From the NCBI GenBank assembly GCA_009829735.1, contig CM020620.1, positions 4,394,299 through 4,458,298 on the forward strand: a stretch of DNA of 64,000 nucleotides, read 5' to 3'. A program made the position numbers and the translations under genes. Positions 46,139 through 56,100 of this stretch are shown here, one piece after another (position 1 is the stretch's first letter; each line of letters begins with the position of its first letter). The notes beneath the pieces are model-generated. The model searched no databases and had not been told where the DNA came from. It worked only from the letters and a program-made list of their open reading frames with translations. The DNA comes from Pyropia yezoensis. Taxonomy: Eukaryota > Rhodophyta > Bangiophyceae > Bangiales > Bangiaceae.

Positions 46139-48082
46139 ATGGCGACCCCGGGAGTGGAGACGGACTCTCTAGATGAGCGTATGGAGGACACCACCTACGG
46201 TGCAGCACCCGCCGGGACTTCCGGCGGGGGCTCCGCGATCGCTCCGGGGGACTGGACTCCCGCGTCACCCGGCTTTGGGTTGACGGCGGGGTCTCCCCCG
46301 GAGGCGGGACAAGTTGTCCCGCGTGAGGCCTTGGGGCGGTGGTTTTACCCCGCTTGGCCTCTCTATGAGGAGGGGCTGACTGTTCTTCGCTGTGGCCGAC
46401 TTGGCGCAGCGATGGGTCGGGTATGGGACCGCCTACGGGAGAAGTATCCCCGTAGGGTCGAGTTCCCTGCCGGCTTCAGGACGGACCAGTTTGCCTTCCT
46501 GGACGATGAGGAGGTTGAGGACGTCCAGCGTGCCAAGGCCATGGTGGACCGCGGGGGAACTATCCCGGGTCCCGGCGACTTGCCGACCTTTACTTGGGAC
46601 GCGGTGGCAACTCGCCCCCCGTACCTCCACGAGGCCGATCCGCACACTCATCACTTTGATGTTCGGATGGAGAAAGACTTCCGGCGAGGTCCCTACTTGG
46701 TGACCTCGGCTCAACTTGAGTTTCCTCAACAGTCTGCTGCCAGCAAGGAGCAGTACTATCCGAAGAAGCCCGAGTGGTGGCCTCAAGTTGAGGTCCCCTA
46801 CGGGTTCCCGGCGTTGTTGCCACGGTTGCTTGACCACTTCGGCTCCGTCATGTTGACGGCTGGCCCTGATCACCTGGTGTGGGCCATGTTGGCCACCCAG
46901 TGGCTCCTCGAGGTCATGTCGACCTGGGTGTCTTGTGTTCAGCGGCGGGGGATGCTCTGGCATCTCCCCCTCCGGCTCCTCCAAGGTTTGGAACAGCTCA
47001 CCCCTCAGCTAGTTGCTGAGGGGTGCTCATCAGGACAACTCACTCTACTTGAGGAGATGCTCCGGCTCCATAAGTTTATCGAGTGGGAGAGCATTGAGCA
47101 CAAGTTGCGCCGCCCCACTCGTGGGCCCAAGGACGATGGCGCACTTCGCCAGTTCGTGTGGGTCGCTCTTGAACTTCACGACGGCCGTGTGGTCCTACGA
47201 GAGGGGTTGGGCATCGGGGACTACCCGTATGCCCCGGGGGTGGATCGCCACACTGCGCCACCCCCGGACAAGCCCATAGTTATGGCTGTGCCCTCATATG
47301 ACGACCATATGACTCAACCTACTGCGGGGGCCCCAAGTCGGGGTCGCAGTTGTACCCGGGTACCGCCACCTCGGCGGGCCCCTCCGCTTCCTCCTGTTCC
47401 TTTCCAGCCTCACGCGAACATCCCGATCAGCGTGGCCGTGGAGTCTTCCACCCCGGTGTCCCCCAACTTGCGGGCCACCCTCCTGACGGTATACCCCAAG
47501 TTGGTGTTACCGCCCACGCCTCTAACCTCAGAGATGATGATCACCACGTTGGTGCGCACCATTTCCTGGTTGGCCGCGTCGACCGCAACCCTCCAAAGTT
47601 CCGAGACTCCTCAACTTGAGGAGCGCGCCCGTCCTGCTGTGGCGACCGCGAGTTGCGAGTCGGTGGCGGAGTTTATGACAGCCGAGTTGGCTCGCATTGG
47701 GGCTATTATGCCCCAGCCAGACCCACTTGGGCGTGGCAAACGTCGCGCGAGCCGGGCATACTCGCCTCCTCGCCGTCGTCGCCGACACTCGCGGCGCTCT
47801 CCCTCCGTGTCGGAGGACGAGTTGTCTTACTCCATTTCGGAGTCCTCTACCCCGTCGGAGACGGAGTCTGTCCAGCGTCTGCGTCGCAAACTTGCGCGCA
47901 AGACCAGGCAGAAGAGTGGCCGCGGTCGGCGCCACTTGCGCGACCGTGAGGGGCGCGACGGTTCCGACTTGGAGCCGCCGCCCCTTCCAACGAGTGGAGA
48001 CCGTTATCGGCGTGGGTCTCGCCGCTCGCCTCCACGTGAGGGCGAGGGCCGTGGAGTGGGAGAGTCTAGCATGCGTGCCTAG
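46139..48082 (+). CDS. antisense open frame of element B, unknown 647-residue protein
   Basis: This frame lies on the strand opposite gag-pol, between the pol end and the 3' LTR, and is open for 647 residues from the ATG at 46139. The N-terminal 60 residues are Gly/Ala/Pro-rich. The middle is well-mixed and looks folded, with Trp/Tyr-rich segments such as WWPQVEVPYGFPALL and VQRRGMLWHLPLRLL. The tail is Arg/Ser-rich (SPPRRRRRHSRRSPS), as in RNA-binding or SR-like proteins. No known domain is recognised. The middle resembles the antisense frame of element C (VRRQGRLFHLP against VQRRGMLWHLP, with similar surroundings). Antisense genes of unknown or regulatory function are known in some plant gypsy elements. 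Whether this is expressed is unknown. Confidence 0.6.
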   Translation: MATPGVETDSLDERMEDTTYGAAPAGTSGGGSAIAPGDWTPASPGFGLTAGSPPEAGQVVPREALGRWFYPAWPLYEEGLTVLRCGRLGAAMGRVWDRLREKYPRRVEFPAGFRTDQFAFLDDEEVEDVQRAKAMVDRGGTIPGPGDLPTFTWDAVATRPPYLHEADPHTHHFDVRMEKDFRRGPYLVTSAQLEFPQQSAASKEQYYPKKPEWWPQVEVPYGFPALLPRLLDHFGSVMLTAGPDHLVWAMLATQWLLEVMSTWVSCVQRRGMLWHLPLRLLQGLEQLTPQLVAEGCSSGQLTLLEEMLRLHKFIEWESIEHKLRRPTRGPKDDGALRQFVWVALELHDGRVVLREGLGIGDYPYAPGVDRHTAPPPDKPIVMAVPSYDDHMTQPTAGAPSRGRSCTRVPPPRRAPPLPPVPFQPHANIPISVAVESSTPVSPNLRATLLTVYPKLVLPPTPLTSEMMITTLVRTISWLAASTATLQSSETPQLEERARPAVATASCESVAEFMTAELARIGAIMPQPDPLGRGKRRASRAYSPPRRRRRHSRRSPSVSEDELSYSISESSTPSETESVQRLRRKLARKTRQKSGRGRRHLRDREGRDGSDLEPPPLPTSGDRYRRGSRRSPPREGEGRGVGESSMRA

Positions 48083-48194
48083 TTGGCAGCTGCCTTTGTT
48101 GTGAGAGTGTGAGGGTTAGGGCTGTAGTTAAAAGCCACTCTGCGTACCACTTCGACTTGAAGCACTCTCTTGGCACTGTTGCTCGGCCTTCCCC

Positions 48195-48720
48195 TCACGT
48201 TGAGGGAGGGCTGGTAGGGTCTATCTCATTCCGGGCACAGTACGCCCGGACCTTCTCAGCGGGAAGGTCCTCCACATACTCCCACGTATCGTCCTTGGCT
48301 TTGTAGCCTAACCAACGCACCCTGAACATGAGGCGGTCAGTGTCTTCATCCCATCCGTGGTCGATGAACTTATCGAACACGTACTCCTGCGGGCCCTGTT
48401 TGGCCGCGGGCAGTGAGGGGAGGCGCCACGCTTCCAAAGCACGCGCCCAAGCTGGGTCGCCTGCAGGCGGTGGTGCAACTTTGACTACGTCCTGTCCGTT
48501 CACTGTGCGGACCCCATCGTCACTTTCGATGGTGAAGCGCCGCCCATCAGTACGAAGGACCTGGTACGGTCCCTTCGTCTGGAATACCAGCTTACCCCCA
48601 GTTGGGGTGTGCGAGTGTACCAGCACCCAGTCACCCTGCTCGGGGACGTGCTTAGCATTGCGCACCTTTTTGTCAAGGGTACGCTTGTAGCGCTTTTGTG
48701 CTTTGTCCATCTCAGCCCTG
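48195..48720 (-). pseudogene. C-terminal pol part of element B with chromodomain
   Basis: Reads EMDKAQKRYKRTLDKKV, the usual gypsy integrase tail (GDWVLV, GPYQVL), then a chromodomain near the end (MFRVRWLGYKAKDDTWEYVE). Chromodomains guide chromovirus integration to modified histones. Separated from the rest of pol by element C. Confidence 0.85.
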
Positions 48721-49082
48721 TGTAGCACAATAGGAATCCGTCGCACGTCCACTCTCAGGGAACACTCACCAAGGGGGATCGGCACCAACGTCACCGGGAG
48801 GCCAAGGTTGCTGTCCTTGGAGCGCAAGCCACGGGACCAAGATGGGAGCCCAAATGGGAGGGGTTTGTTGTTCTACCTTGGCCGGCGGTGGATTCGCCAC
48901 CGGCCCCCTCGTTATAAACCCTCGGAGACACTACTAACTACCCTCCACCCCAAGATGCAAGTCCCTCTGGTCATACGTAACTTATAGATACCGTGACCAG
49001 CTCGGACTCTCAAATTGAAGTTAAGGATTAGAAGTAGCCCCCCTGATATTAGGGTCACAATACGGACAACCATATTGCTACA
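48721..49082 (-). repeat. 3' LTR of element C
   Basis: 362 bp, TGTAGCA...TGCTACA, with TATA-like TTTATAA on the minus strand. Two differences from the 5' LTR at 59514-59875. Confidence 0.95.
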
Positions 49083-49667
49083 TATCCCCCCCTTAGATTC
49101 GGCCCGTCCTCGGGTCGAGTTGCATGCGGGTTACCGAATGTAAGTGGGTCGCGTGACTGTTTACCCGTCGGGTGGGGCTTTGCGCCCCGTCGCGACAGAC
49201 ACCCGTTTTCGAGGTTGTCTGAGGGGGGTGCCCCCCTTTGTGTGGTACACACACGATCCGTTTTCCGGACCGTTGAATTCCCGATGCGGGTTTTTGTTCA
49301 CGACCCCCCTTTCCGAGGGGCGGTGCAAGCGGATCCGCCACCAGGTGCCTGGTGGTAGGGGGGTCCCTCTCGTGTGGACGATTGAGTGGGGGGCGAGGGC
49401 TGCCCGCGTTGCGTGGGGGCGGTTGGGGGTGACCCCCCTTGCTTACCCCATGTGTGGGGGTGGCCCCGTCCCGCCCAGGTGCCTGGGTGGGGCGCGTTCG
49501 TAGCCCCGTGCGGCGTGGGTCGACCCGCGTGTTTGTGGCGCTGCTCGTGGCCGTTTGTGGTCATAAGCGCGGGTGCCTGCGCTTCCCTGGCTCGTCCCGC
49601 TTATCCCACCGTACCGGGTCGTAGCCGTCGACGGCTTGTGGGCGCGAGGGACTCTGCACCCGTTATC

Positions 49668-52115
49668 ATGTCCTATCCCCAGGTGCTTGGAGAGGAGGAA
49701 GACCTCCTGATCGGGGAGGAGATGGAGGACGACGCGCCTGTCGGTCCCGACGCCGCGCGTTACGGGGTGAGCTCGTCTGACGACGACGGGCCTGCGGTGT
49801 CCGTCCGTCTGTCGGCCGGAGGACTGTCGTCCGTGTGCAGCGGCACGACGGTGCCGTCGGCCGGCGGTCAACCCGGCGGTCAACCGCGCGTGGCGGCTTC
49901 TACCCCCTCTCTGCCGGCTGCCCGGATGGAGCCTGGTGCCGGTGCCGGCTCACCGCAGCTACCTCAAGATGGTCCGCCCTGCGGCGGAGGTGGCGACCCG
50001 CAGCCGACTCCGGCTGGTCAAGGTGGTCCGGGTGTCCGGGCGGTGACTCCTCGAGGCGGTCCCGACGTTGACGCGGGTGGTGGTGGCGGTGCGACACCCG
50101 GTGCGGCGGGTCAAGACGGTGCGGGTGTCCGCACGGCCGGGGCTCCGGCTCCGGAGGCTGTTCAAGTGCCTTCCCCTTCCGAGGCGGGGGCTACGCCGAC
50201 GGGTGGTGCCGGCGCCGGTACCATACCTGCGGTGCCGCGGGTGTCGAGCGGTCAAGACGCTCCTTCTCCCATGGCGGTTGACACCGGGAGTTACTCCGGG
50301 CGGGCGCCCGCCCATCTTCTTCCTCCTCGGCCTCGTCCATCTCCGACGTCGGCCCCTCTGCCGGTGGTGCGTCCCCCGGCGCCCCCGATTCTTCCTGGTC
50401 CTGCCCGGGTTGCCCCGTTGGGTGGCGGCGTCGCCGTGGCGGCGGGTCAACCCGCAATGTCGGTGTCCGACTTGGTGGCTCGGGTTCGAGGCCTCACGGT
50501 GCAAGAGTCGATGGAGTCCGTTGGGCGTATGCGGGTGGACCTCCACCTGGTGCATCCCCGTGGAGAGTCCTCCCGCCGCGTTAAGGTGGACCCGAGCTGG
50601 GAGCGGGAGTTGGTGCGGCTGGTCAACCAGCCGAACGCGGTCCGGGTGGAACATCATTGGATCCTGAGTCAGCCGGACGACCGGCATGCGCAGCTCTGGC
50701 GCACCCGGGTGGGACGGGGTGAGGTCTACCTCGACCCCAACTTCGGGGTCTGCGACCTGATTGCCCCCGCGTTGCCGCGGGAGATTGACTACCCGGCTAG
50801 TGCTCGGGGGATTGCGGCGGCGGCGGAGCCGGTTGCGTTTGGGGAGACGGTGGGCAGTACCGGTCGGTATCCCGACTTTGACTACTACCCGAGGGTACCC
50901 ACGTATCTGTCGTTGACGGCTCCCTACCCGCCCATGGCGGGGTTGAAGTCGGCGTCGAGTTGGCGACGTAACCATGGTGTCATGGCGGATGCGTTCCGCA
51001 CGGATATAACGTGTGCGTTGCAGACCGGCAACGGTCGTGCTCCGGTATATACTCCCGTGCGCCCGCCGCTATGGCAGGAGGGGTGGGAACCCGCCCCTGC
51101 TTTCCGGTTTGACACCGGCTCCTGTCTTCGCTACTTCGAAAGTGTGTTGGCCTCGCGACCGGTCCACCCGTTGCAGGGTACCTTCACCCTTGAGGTTACC
51201 CTCGGGCAGGCTTCATCCTTCTTGCTGTCCGTCCGCCGGCAGGGTCGTCTGTTTCATCTTCCGACGGGTGTCCGTCGGCACATCGCGCAGTTGGGCGTGG
51301 ATCTGATAGCCGCCAAGACCGGGTTGGCCCGGGAGTTCGAAGCCCTGCTGGCTGTTCACGATGCCGTGAACTGGGCTGGGGTGTTGGCCCTTCCCCCGTA
51401 CCAGGACCCGCAGGCTGGGGCTTCCCCCTTGCCTCGTCACTCGTTGCGTGTCCGGCGTACTCAGCCGGGTGAGCCCATTTGCCATGGGTGGGCATCCACC
51501 GAGGCTGTTGCTGACCAGGGTATTCCCATGGTTATCCATGACCCTCTTCAGGTCCTTGCTCCGTGGTTCGGTAACCCGATGCCGGCGGCGGTTGGCCGTC
51601 GTCCCCGAGAGTGGGGCTCTGTGGGTGGGGAGCGTGAGGTGTCCCGTCGTCGGGCGGAGTACAGCCGTGGTTACGGTGGAGCCCCTTCGGTAGGGTCCTA
51701 CCGGGCCTCGTATCAGGTGCCACCGGCTCCGGTGGTAGCCGTGTCGGCTCCTGTGGCTCCTCTGGCTGCGCCAGTGTCACCTCCCGCCCCTGTCCTACAT
51801 GACGGGGGTCCCCGTCTCTGGTATGAGGGCGTTGACGCCCTTGTTACCCGCGCAATGCGTGGGGGTCTCTCTGTTAGCTGGGGGGATATCCCCCCAGGTG
51901 CTGCGCTGGTTGGGTCAGCGCGTTGCTTCGGTGGCGTGCTGGACCGCCTCCAGAAAGCTCTGGAGGACGTGGAGGCTGGCCGCAGCACCCTCGTCCAGCT
52001 ATGCACCGAGGTAACTCGGGTGGTCGACCGTCGTGACGTTGCCGACCGGTGGAGCACGGAGGTCTACGCGCTTACGCGTGAGTGGCCTCCCTCGGGCAGT
52101 GGGTCTACCCACTGA
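49668..52115 (+). CDS. antisense open frame of element C, unknown 815-residue protein
   Basis: An open frame opposite gag-pol, between pol and the 3' LTR. The chosen ATG at 49668 starts MSYPQVLGEEEDLLIGEEME; the frame is also open upstream to 49386. The first 260 residues are Gly/Pro/Ala-rich and acidic at the start. Residues about 265-630 look folded (FDYYPRVPTYLSL, CLRYFESVLA, VRRQGRLFHLPTGVRRHI). The C-terminal 100 residues suggest helices (LDRLQKALEDVEAGRS). No known domain is recognised and there is no RT, gag knuckle or protease motif. The middle resembles the antisense frame of element B. It is convergent with pol: its stop is 815 bp from the pol stop, across a hairpin-rich spacer. Confidence 0.65.
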   Translation: MSYPQVLGEEEDLLIGEEMEDDAPVGPDAARYGVSSSDDDGPAVSVRLSAGGLSSVCSGTTVPSAGGQPGGQPRVAASTPSLPAARMEPGAGAGSPQLPQDGPPCGGGGDPQPTPAGQGGPGVRAVTPRGGPDVDAGGGGGATPGAAGQDGAGVRTAGAPAPEAVQVPSPSEAGATPTGGAGAGTIPAVPRVSSGQDAPSPMAVDTGSYSGRAPAHLLPPRPRPSPTSAPLPVVRPPAPPILPGPARVAPLGGGVAVAAGQPAMSVSDLVARVRGLTVQESMESVGRMRVDLHLVHPRGESSRRVKVDPSWERELVRLVNQPNAVRVEHHWILSQPDDRHAQLWRTRVGRGEVYLDPNFGVCDLIAPALPREIDYPASARGIAAAAEPVAFGETVGSTGRYPDFDYYPRVPTYLSLTAPYPPMAGLKSASSWRRNHGVMADAFRTDITCALQTGNGRAPVYTPVRPPLWQEGWEPAPAFRFDTGSCLRYFESVLASRPVHPLQGTFTLEVTLGQASSFLLSVRRQGRLFHLPTGVRRHIAQLGVDLIAAKTGLAREFEALLAVHDAVNWAGVLALPPYQDPQAGASPLPRHSLRVRRTQPGEPICHGWASTEAVADQGIPMVIHDPLQVLAPWFGNPMPAAVGRRPREWGSVGGEREVSRRRAEYSRGYGGAPSVGSYRASYQVPPAPVVAVSAPVAPLAAPVSPPAPVLHDGGPRLWYEGVDALVTRAMRGGLSVSWGDIPPGAALVGSARCFGGVLDRLQKALEDVEAGRSTLVQLCTEVTRVVDRRDVADRWSTEVYALTREWPPSGSGSTH

Positions 52116-52426
52116 GGAGTGCTATTGTTTGTGCGGGAGAGGGCCCCGGCAACCCTTATGGTAGCCGGGTAGTAGTGAGTATAAACTCATCCTCTTTGGG
52201 GGCATTGCTTGCCTCTGTTTGCTGCCCTGGGGAGTACCCCTTCTGGCTCAGTGGTGCCTTGCCTCCCGTCCAACTTCTTCCGGTAGGTTCATGCTTGGGG
52301 AGGTCATCCTCCCTCACTTGGTGTCTTGGCTTGGGGAGGTCATCCTCCCGTGTAAGCTCCCTAGTTACTTCGATATTATCGGAGTTAGCCTTTACCTTTA
52401 AGTTAACTTATTAAGGTTCAGGTTTT

Positions 52427-52522
52427 ACTTAGTTACCTAAGCTTAGCTCTACTTAGTTACCTAAGCTTGGTTCGACTTAGAAACCTAAGTCTGATTTGAC
52501 TTAGAAACCTAAGTCTGCCGTA
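52427..52522. repeat. 24-bp tandem array of small hairpins, 4 units
   Basis: Units start at 52427, 52451, 52475 and 52499. Each contains ACTTAG, a 3-5 base loop and CTAAG, so each can fold alone. The array lies between the convergent ends of pol and the antisense frame. Confidence 0.85.
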
Positions 52523-52574
52523 ACCACGTCACACCCTACTTAGTAGGTATAAGGCTCACCCCCCAACAGTCGAA

Positions 52575-53165
52575 GTCGGTGTCGGTTGGGTTGTTACATG
52601 AAGCTCTTACAACCCACCGGTCAGATGACCCGGTGGGACCGGATGGGATTCCATACCAAGTAGAGAGCGTGGTCGGACACACCGACCCGGACCTACCAGG
52701 ACCCTGGTACGTCAAGGTTATGTGGGTCGGATACGACTCACCCACCTGGGAACAGGCGGCAAATATACCCCGCCAACTCCTCATGCCGTACATAAGGCGA
52801 CGACGCCTACTGTAACAACCCAACCGACACCGGCTCCGACTGTTGGGGGGTGAGGCTTATACCTACTAAGTAGGGTGTGACGTGGTTACGGCAGACTTAG
52901 GTTTCTAAGTGCCGGTGTCGGTTGGGTTGTTACAGTAGGCGTCGTCGCCTCATGTACGGCATGAGGAGTTGGCGGGGTATATTTGCCGCCTGTTCCCAGG
53001 TGGGTGAGTCGTATCCGACCCACATAACCTTGACGTACCAGGGTCCTGGTAGGTCCGGGTCGGTGTGTCCGACCACGCTCTCTACTTGGTATGGAATCCC
53101 ATCCGGTCCCACCGGGTCATCTGACCGGTGGGTTGTAAGAGCTTCATGTAGCAACCCAGCCGGTA
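52575..53165. repeat. inverted duplication of the pol chromodomain tail
   Basis: Arm 52575-52838 is a reverse-complement copy of about 52912-53165, the end of pol with the chromodomain. The spacer 52839-52911 is itself an inverted copy of about 52482-52570. The arms are nearly identical through the chromodomain and diverge at the outer edge. Both arms carry GGTGTCGGTTGGGTTGTTAC at one end. Confidence 0.85.
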
Positions 53166-56100
53166 CCGGCTGAGGCTGTTCCGGCATCGGAGCAGGTGTG
53201 ACGTCATTCATGCTGATGCGTTGAATCTCCGTATCGGAGTGTAAGATACCAGAGTGGTCATCTCTGTGGAGGATCTGGTACGGTCCCTTGACCGGTTGCA
53301 TAAGCTTGTTCCCTCGGAACTTCTGGTGTCTGATATAGACCCAGTCACCTGTTACCAGGGTTGCGTTGCGCACCCGTAGTCGGGCGTCGAAGTTCTTCTT
53401 GTATCGAAGTTGTGTTCTGTCAAGGGCACCCTTGAGCTTAGGAATCATCCACGATAGCTTGGCCAACCAAGCTAGGTGGATGCGTTCGGCGGGTCGGCCC
53501 TTCGGTGTATCATACCGAGTGCACCTGCCGGGTGGCAGCGTCAAGTTACCGACGCCTAGTGGCATGACCCACTCCAGCGGAGCAATGTTTGTGCTCCGAT
53601 GTGGCCTGGCATTGTATGCCAGGGTGAGTACGGACAGAAGCCTGTCCCAAGTGTTCGTGTGCTCGGCCACGTAGCACTGTAGCATCTTTACGATGGTGCG
53701 GTTGAACCGCTCCACCTGCCCGTTGGACTGCGGGTGGTAGTCGGATGCCCGACGTGGTTCGATACCGAACATGCCCAGGACCTTAGTGCAGAATGCCGAC
53801 GTAAGGTTTGCTCCATTATCGGAGAGGAGTTGCTTCATGACTCCGTATGCACTGATCCAGTGGTCAACCACTGCGTTCATGATCGTGTATGCCGTATCAT
53901 TCGGGATGGCTGCCGCTCTTGACAGCTTAGTGAAGCGGTCAGACATGACCAGGATGTACCTGTTCCCTTCTTCCGTTATCGGAAGTGGCCCGAGTATGTC
54001 GATAGCGACTTGCTCGTTGGGCCCATCAGGTGGGAATAGCTTCATGGCAGACGCCCGCCTATGTAGACTAATGCGGTTACGTGCACAGGGGTGGCATCCC
54101 CTTACGTGGTCGACCACGTCGACGGCCATTGCTGGCCAGTAGAAGAACCTTCGCATTGCTGCGAACATACGTGAACCCCCCGGGTGTCCGGCTGTAGGGT
54201 TCTCATGTTCTCGTTTCATGACGGCTTGCCGTAAGGACACGGGAACCACGACTTGATGTCGTCCATCGGCGGGTGCCCGCCGGTATATGAGTCCGTCTTC
54301 GTTCTCGGAGAAGATGCCGGCCGTACCGGCCAGGAGGTTAGCACGATGACGTCTACAGTCATCGTCGTTGGCCTGTGCCTCGCGGAAGTCCGCGAGGGTC
54401 AATGGGCACGCAAGGTGTGCCATGGTATGGTCAGCCATACCTTGGGTAGCATTACCCACCATGCACACCGGTACTACCGGGATGTCCTCGTCCACCGGGC
54501 GGGTATCCCCGCTCGGGGTGTCGAGTCGAGACAACGCGTCTCCGAGGTGGTGGGTTGACCCAGCCTTATACACCGTGCGGTAGTCGTGCTCGGCCATCTT
54601 CAGCCTCCATCGGGCTAGCCTCCCATGGCTATCGGAATCCTTGTCACCAAGGTTGAGGAGCCATCGTAGGGGTTCGTGGTCGGACCTCACGATGAACCTG
54701 GAGCCCTCCAGGTATGGACGGAGCAGTTGCACTGCCCATATAACTCCGAGGCATTCACGCTCGGTGGCACTATAGTTCCGCTCAGCCGGGTTGAGTGTCC
54801 GGCTGAAGTACCCTACCGGACGTAGGTCCGGGATAACGTTGTCGGTACCTATCAACGTCTCTCCCTGTAACAGGGTGCATCCCACTTGTGTATCACACGC
54901 ATCGATATCGATGACGAAGGTACCCCGTCTATGCGGTAACGCAAGGACGGGTGGGGCTAGTAGGGCTCGCTTCAGCGACTCGAATGCCTCCTCTTCGCTA
55001 GGCGAAGGGGGTTGGAGTACCTTGGGTAAGGTACTGCTCGTAAGAACCGTTAACGGTTTAGCTATCCGAGCGAAGTCCTTGACGAACCGTCGGTATACAT
55101 TGCACATTCCCAGGAAGCTCTTGAGCTTCGTCTGGGTGTTAGGGAACCGGGCATCCCGGAGTGCCCGGGTATTGGCTTCGAGTACCCCTAGTTTACCAGG
55201 GGTTATCTGGTGGCCCAGATACTCGACCGTCTGTTGGAAGAAGGCGCACTTCTTCAGACGCAGGGTTACCCCGGCGCTCCTCAAGAGGGTGCGTACCTCG
55301 TCAACATGTTGTACATGGTCATCCATGTTACGCGAGAAGACGATGACGTCATCGAGGTACACTAGGCAGTTACGCCACTTCACCCCCGACAGTATGATGT
55401 CGATAGCCCGCTGGAATGTAGCGGGGGCGTTGGACAATCCGAAGGGCATCCTTAGGAACTCGTACACTCCACTGTGACAGACGAATGCCGTCTTGGGGAT
55501 ATCCTCGTCCGCCACCGGGATCTGCCAGTATCCGGCATTGCAGTCGATGGTGGTAAACACCGTAGCCTCCCCCAGGGAGTCGATGCATTCATCCATCCTT
55601 GGTAAAGGGTATGAGTCCTTCTCGGTAACCAAGTTGAGGCGTCGATAATCGATGCAAAACCGAGGGGTTTGATCCTTCTTCGGCACAATAACGACTGGGG
55701 CACCCCATTCCGACATCGAAGGTCGGATCACCTTAGCTTCACTCATCCTCTTCACTTCTCCATCAACGATCTCTCGTTGCATAGGTCCCGCTCGGTGCGG
55801 TTGTGAGCGGGCGGGTCGTGCGCCTGGTACCAGGTCTATACGATGTTGGGTTGCCCCAATGGTCCCCAAGGCCCCGCCTGTCCACATAACGTCATGCTTT
55901 CTTAGCATCCGTCGTACCCCTTCGGCTACCGAAGGGGGAAGGTGGTCGAGGTCAGCCTCGGCCAGTGCCTTCAAGGCCTCTTGGTCCTTTGGCGGCAGGT
56001 CCGCCGGAGCCGCCGATGGGTTAGGCTTCCCGTCATCGGGTTGCTGTCGCTCGGTGGTCTCGGCGACCGCCAGTACTTCAAGTGGTTCCACTTGACCTTC

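Noticed and set aside
52579-52815. Small plus-strand chromodomain gene
   Set aside because: It is the inverted duplicate of the pol tail, not an independent gene.
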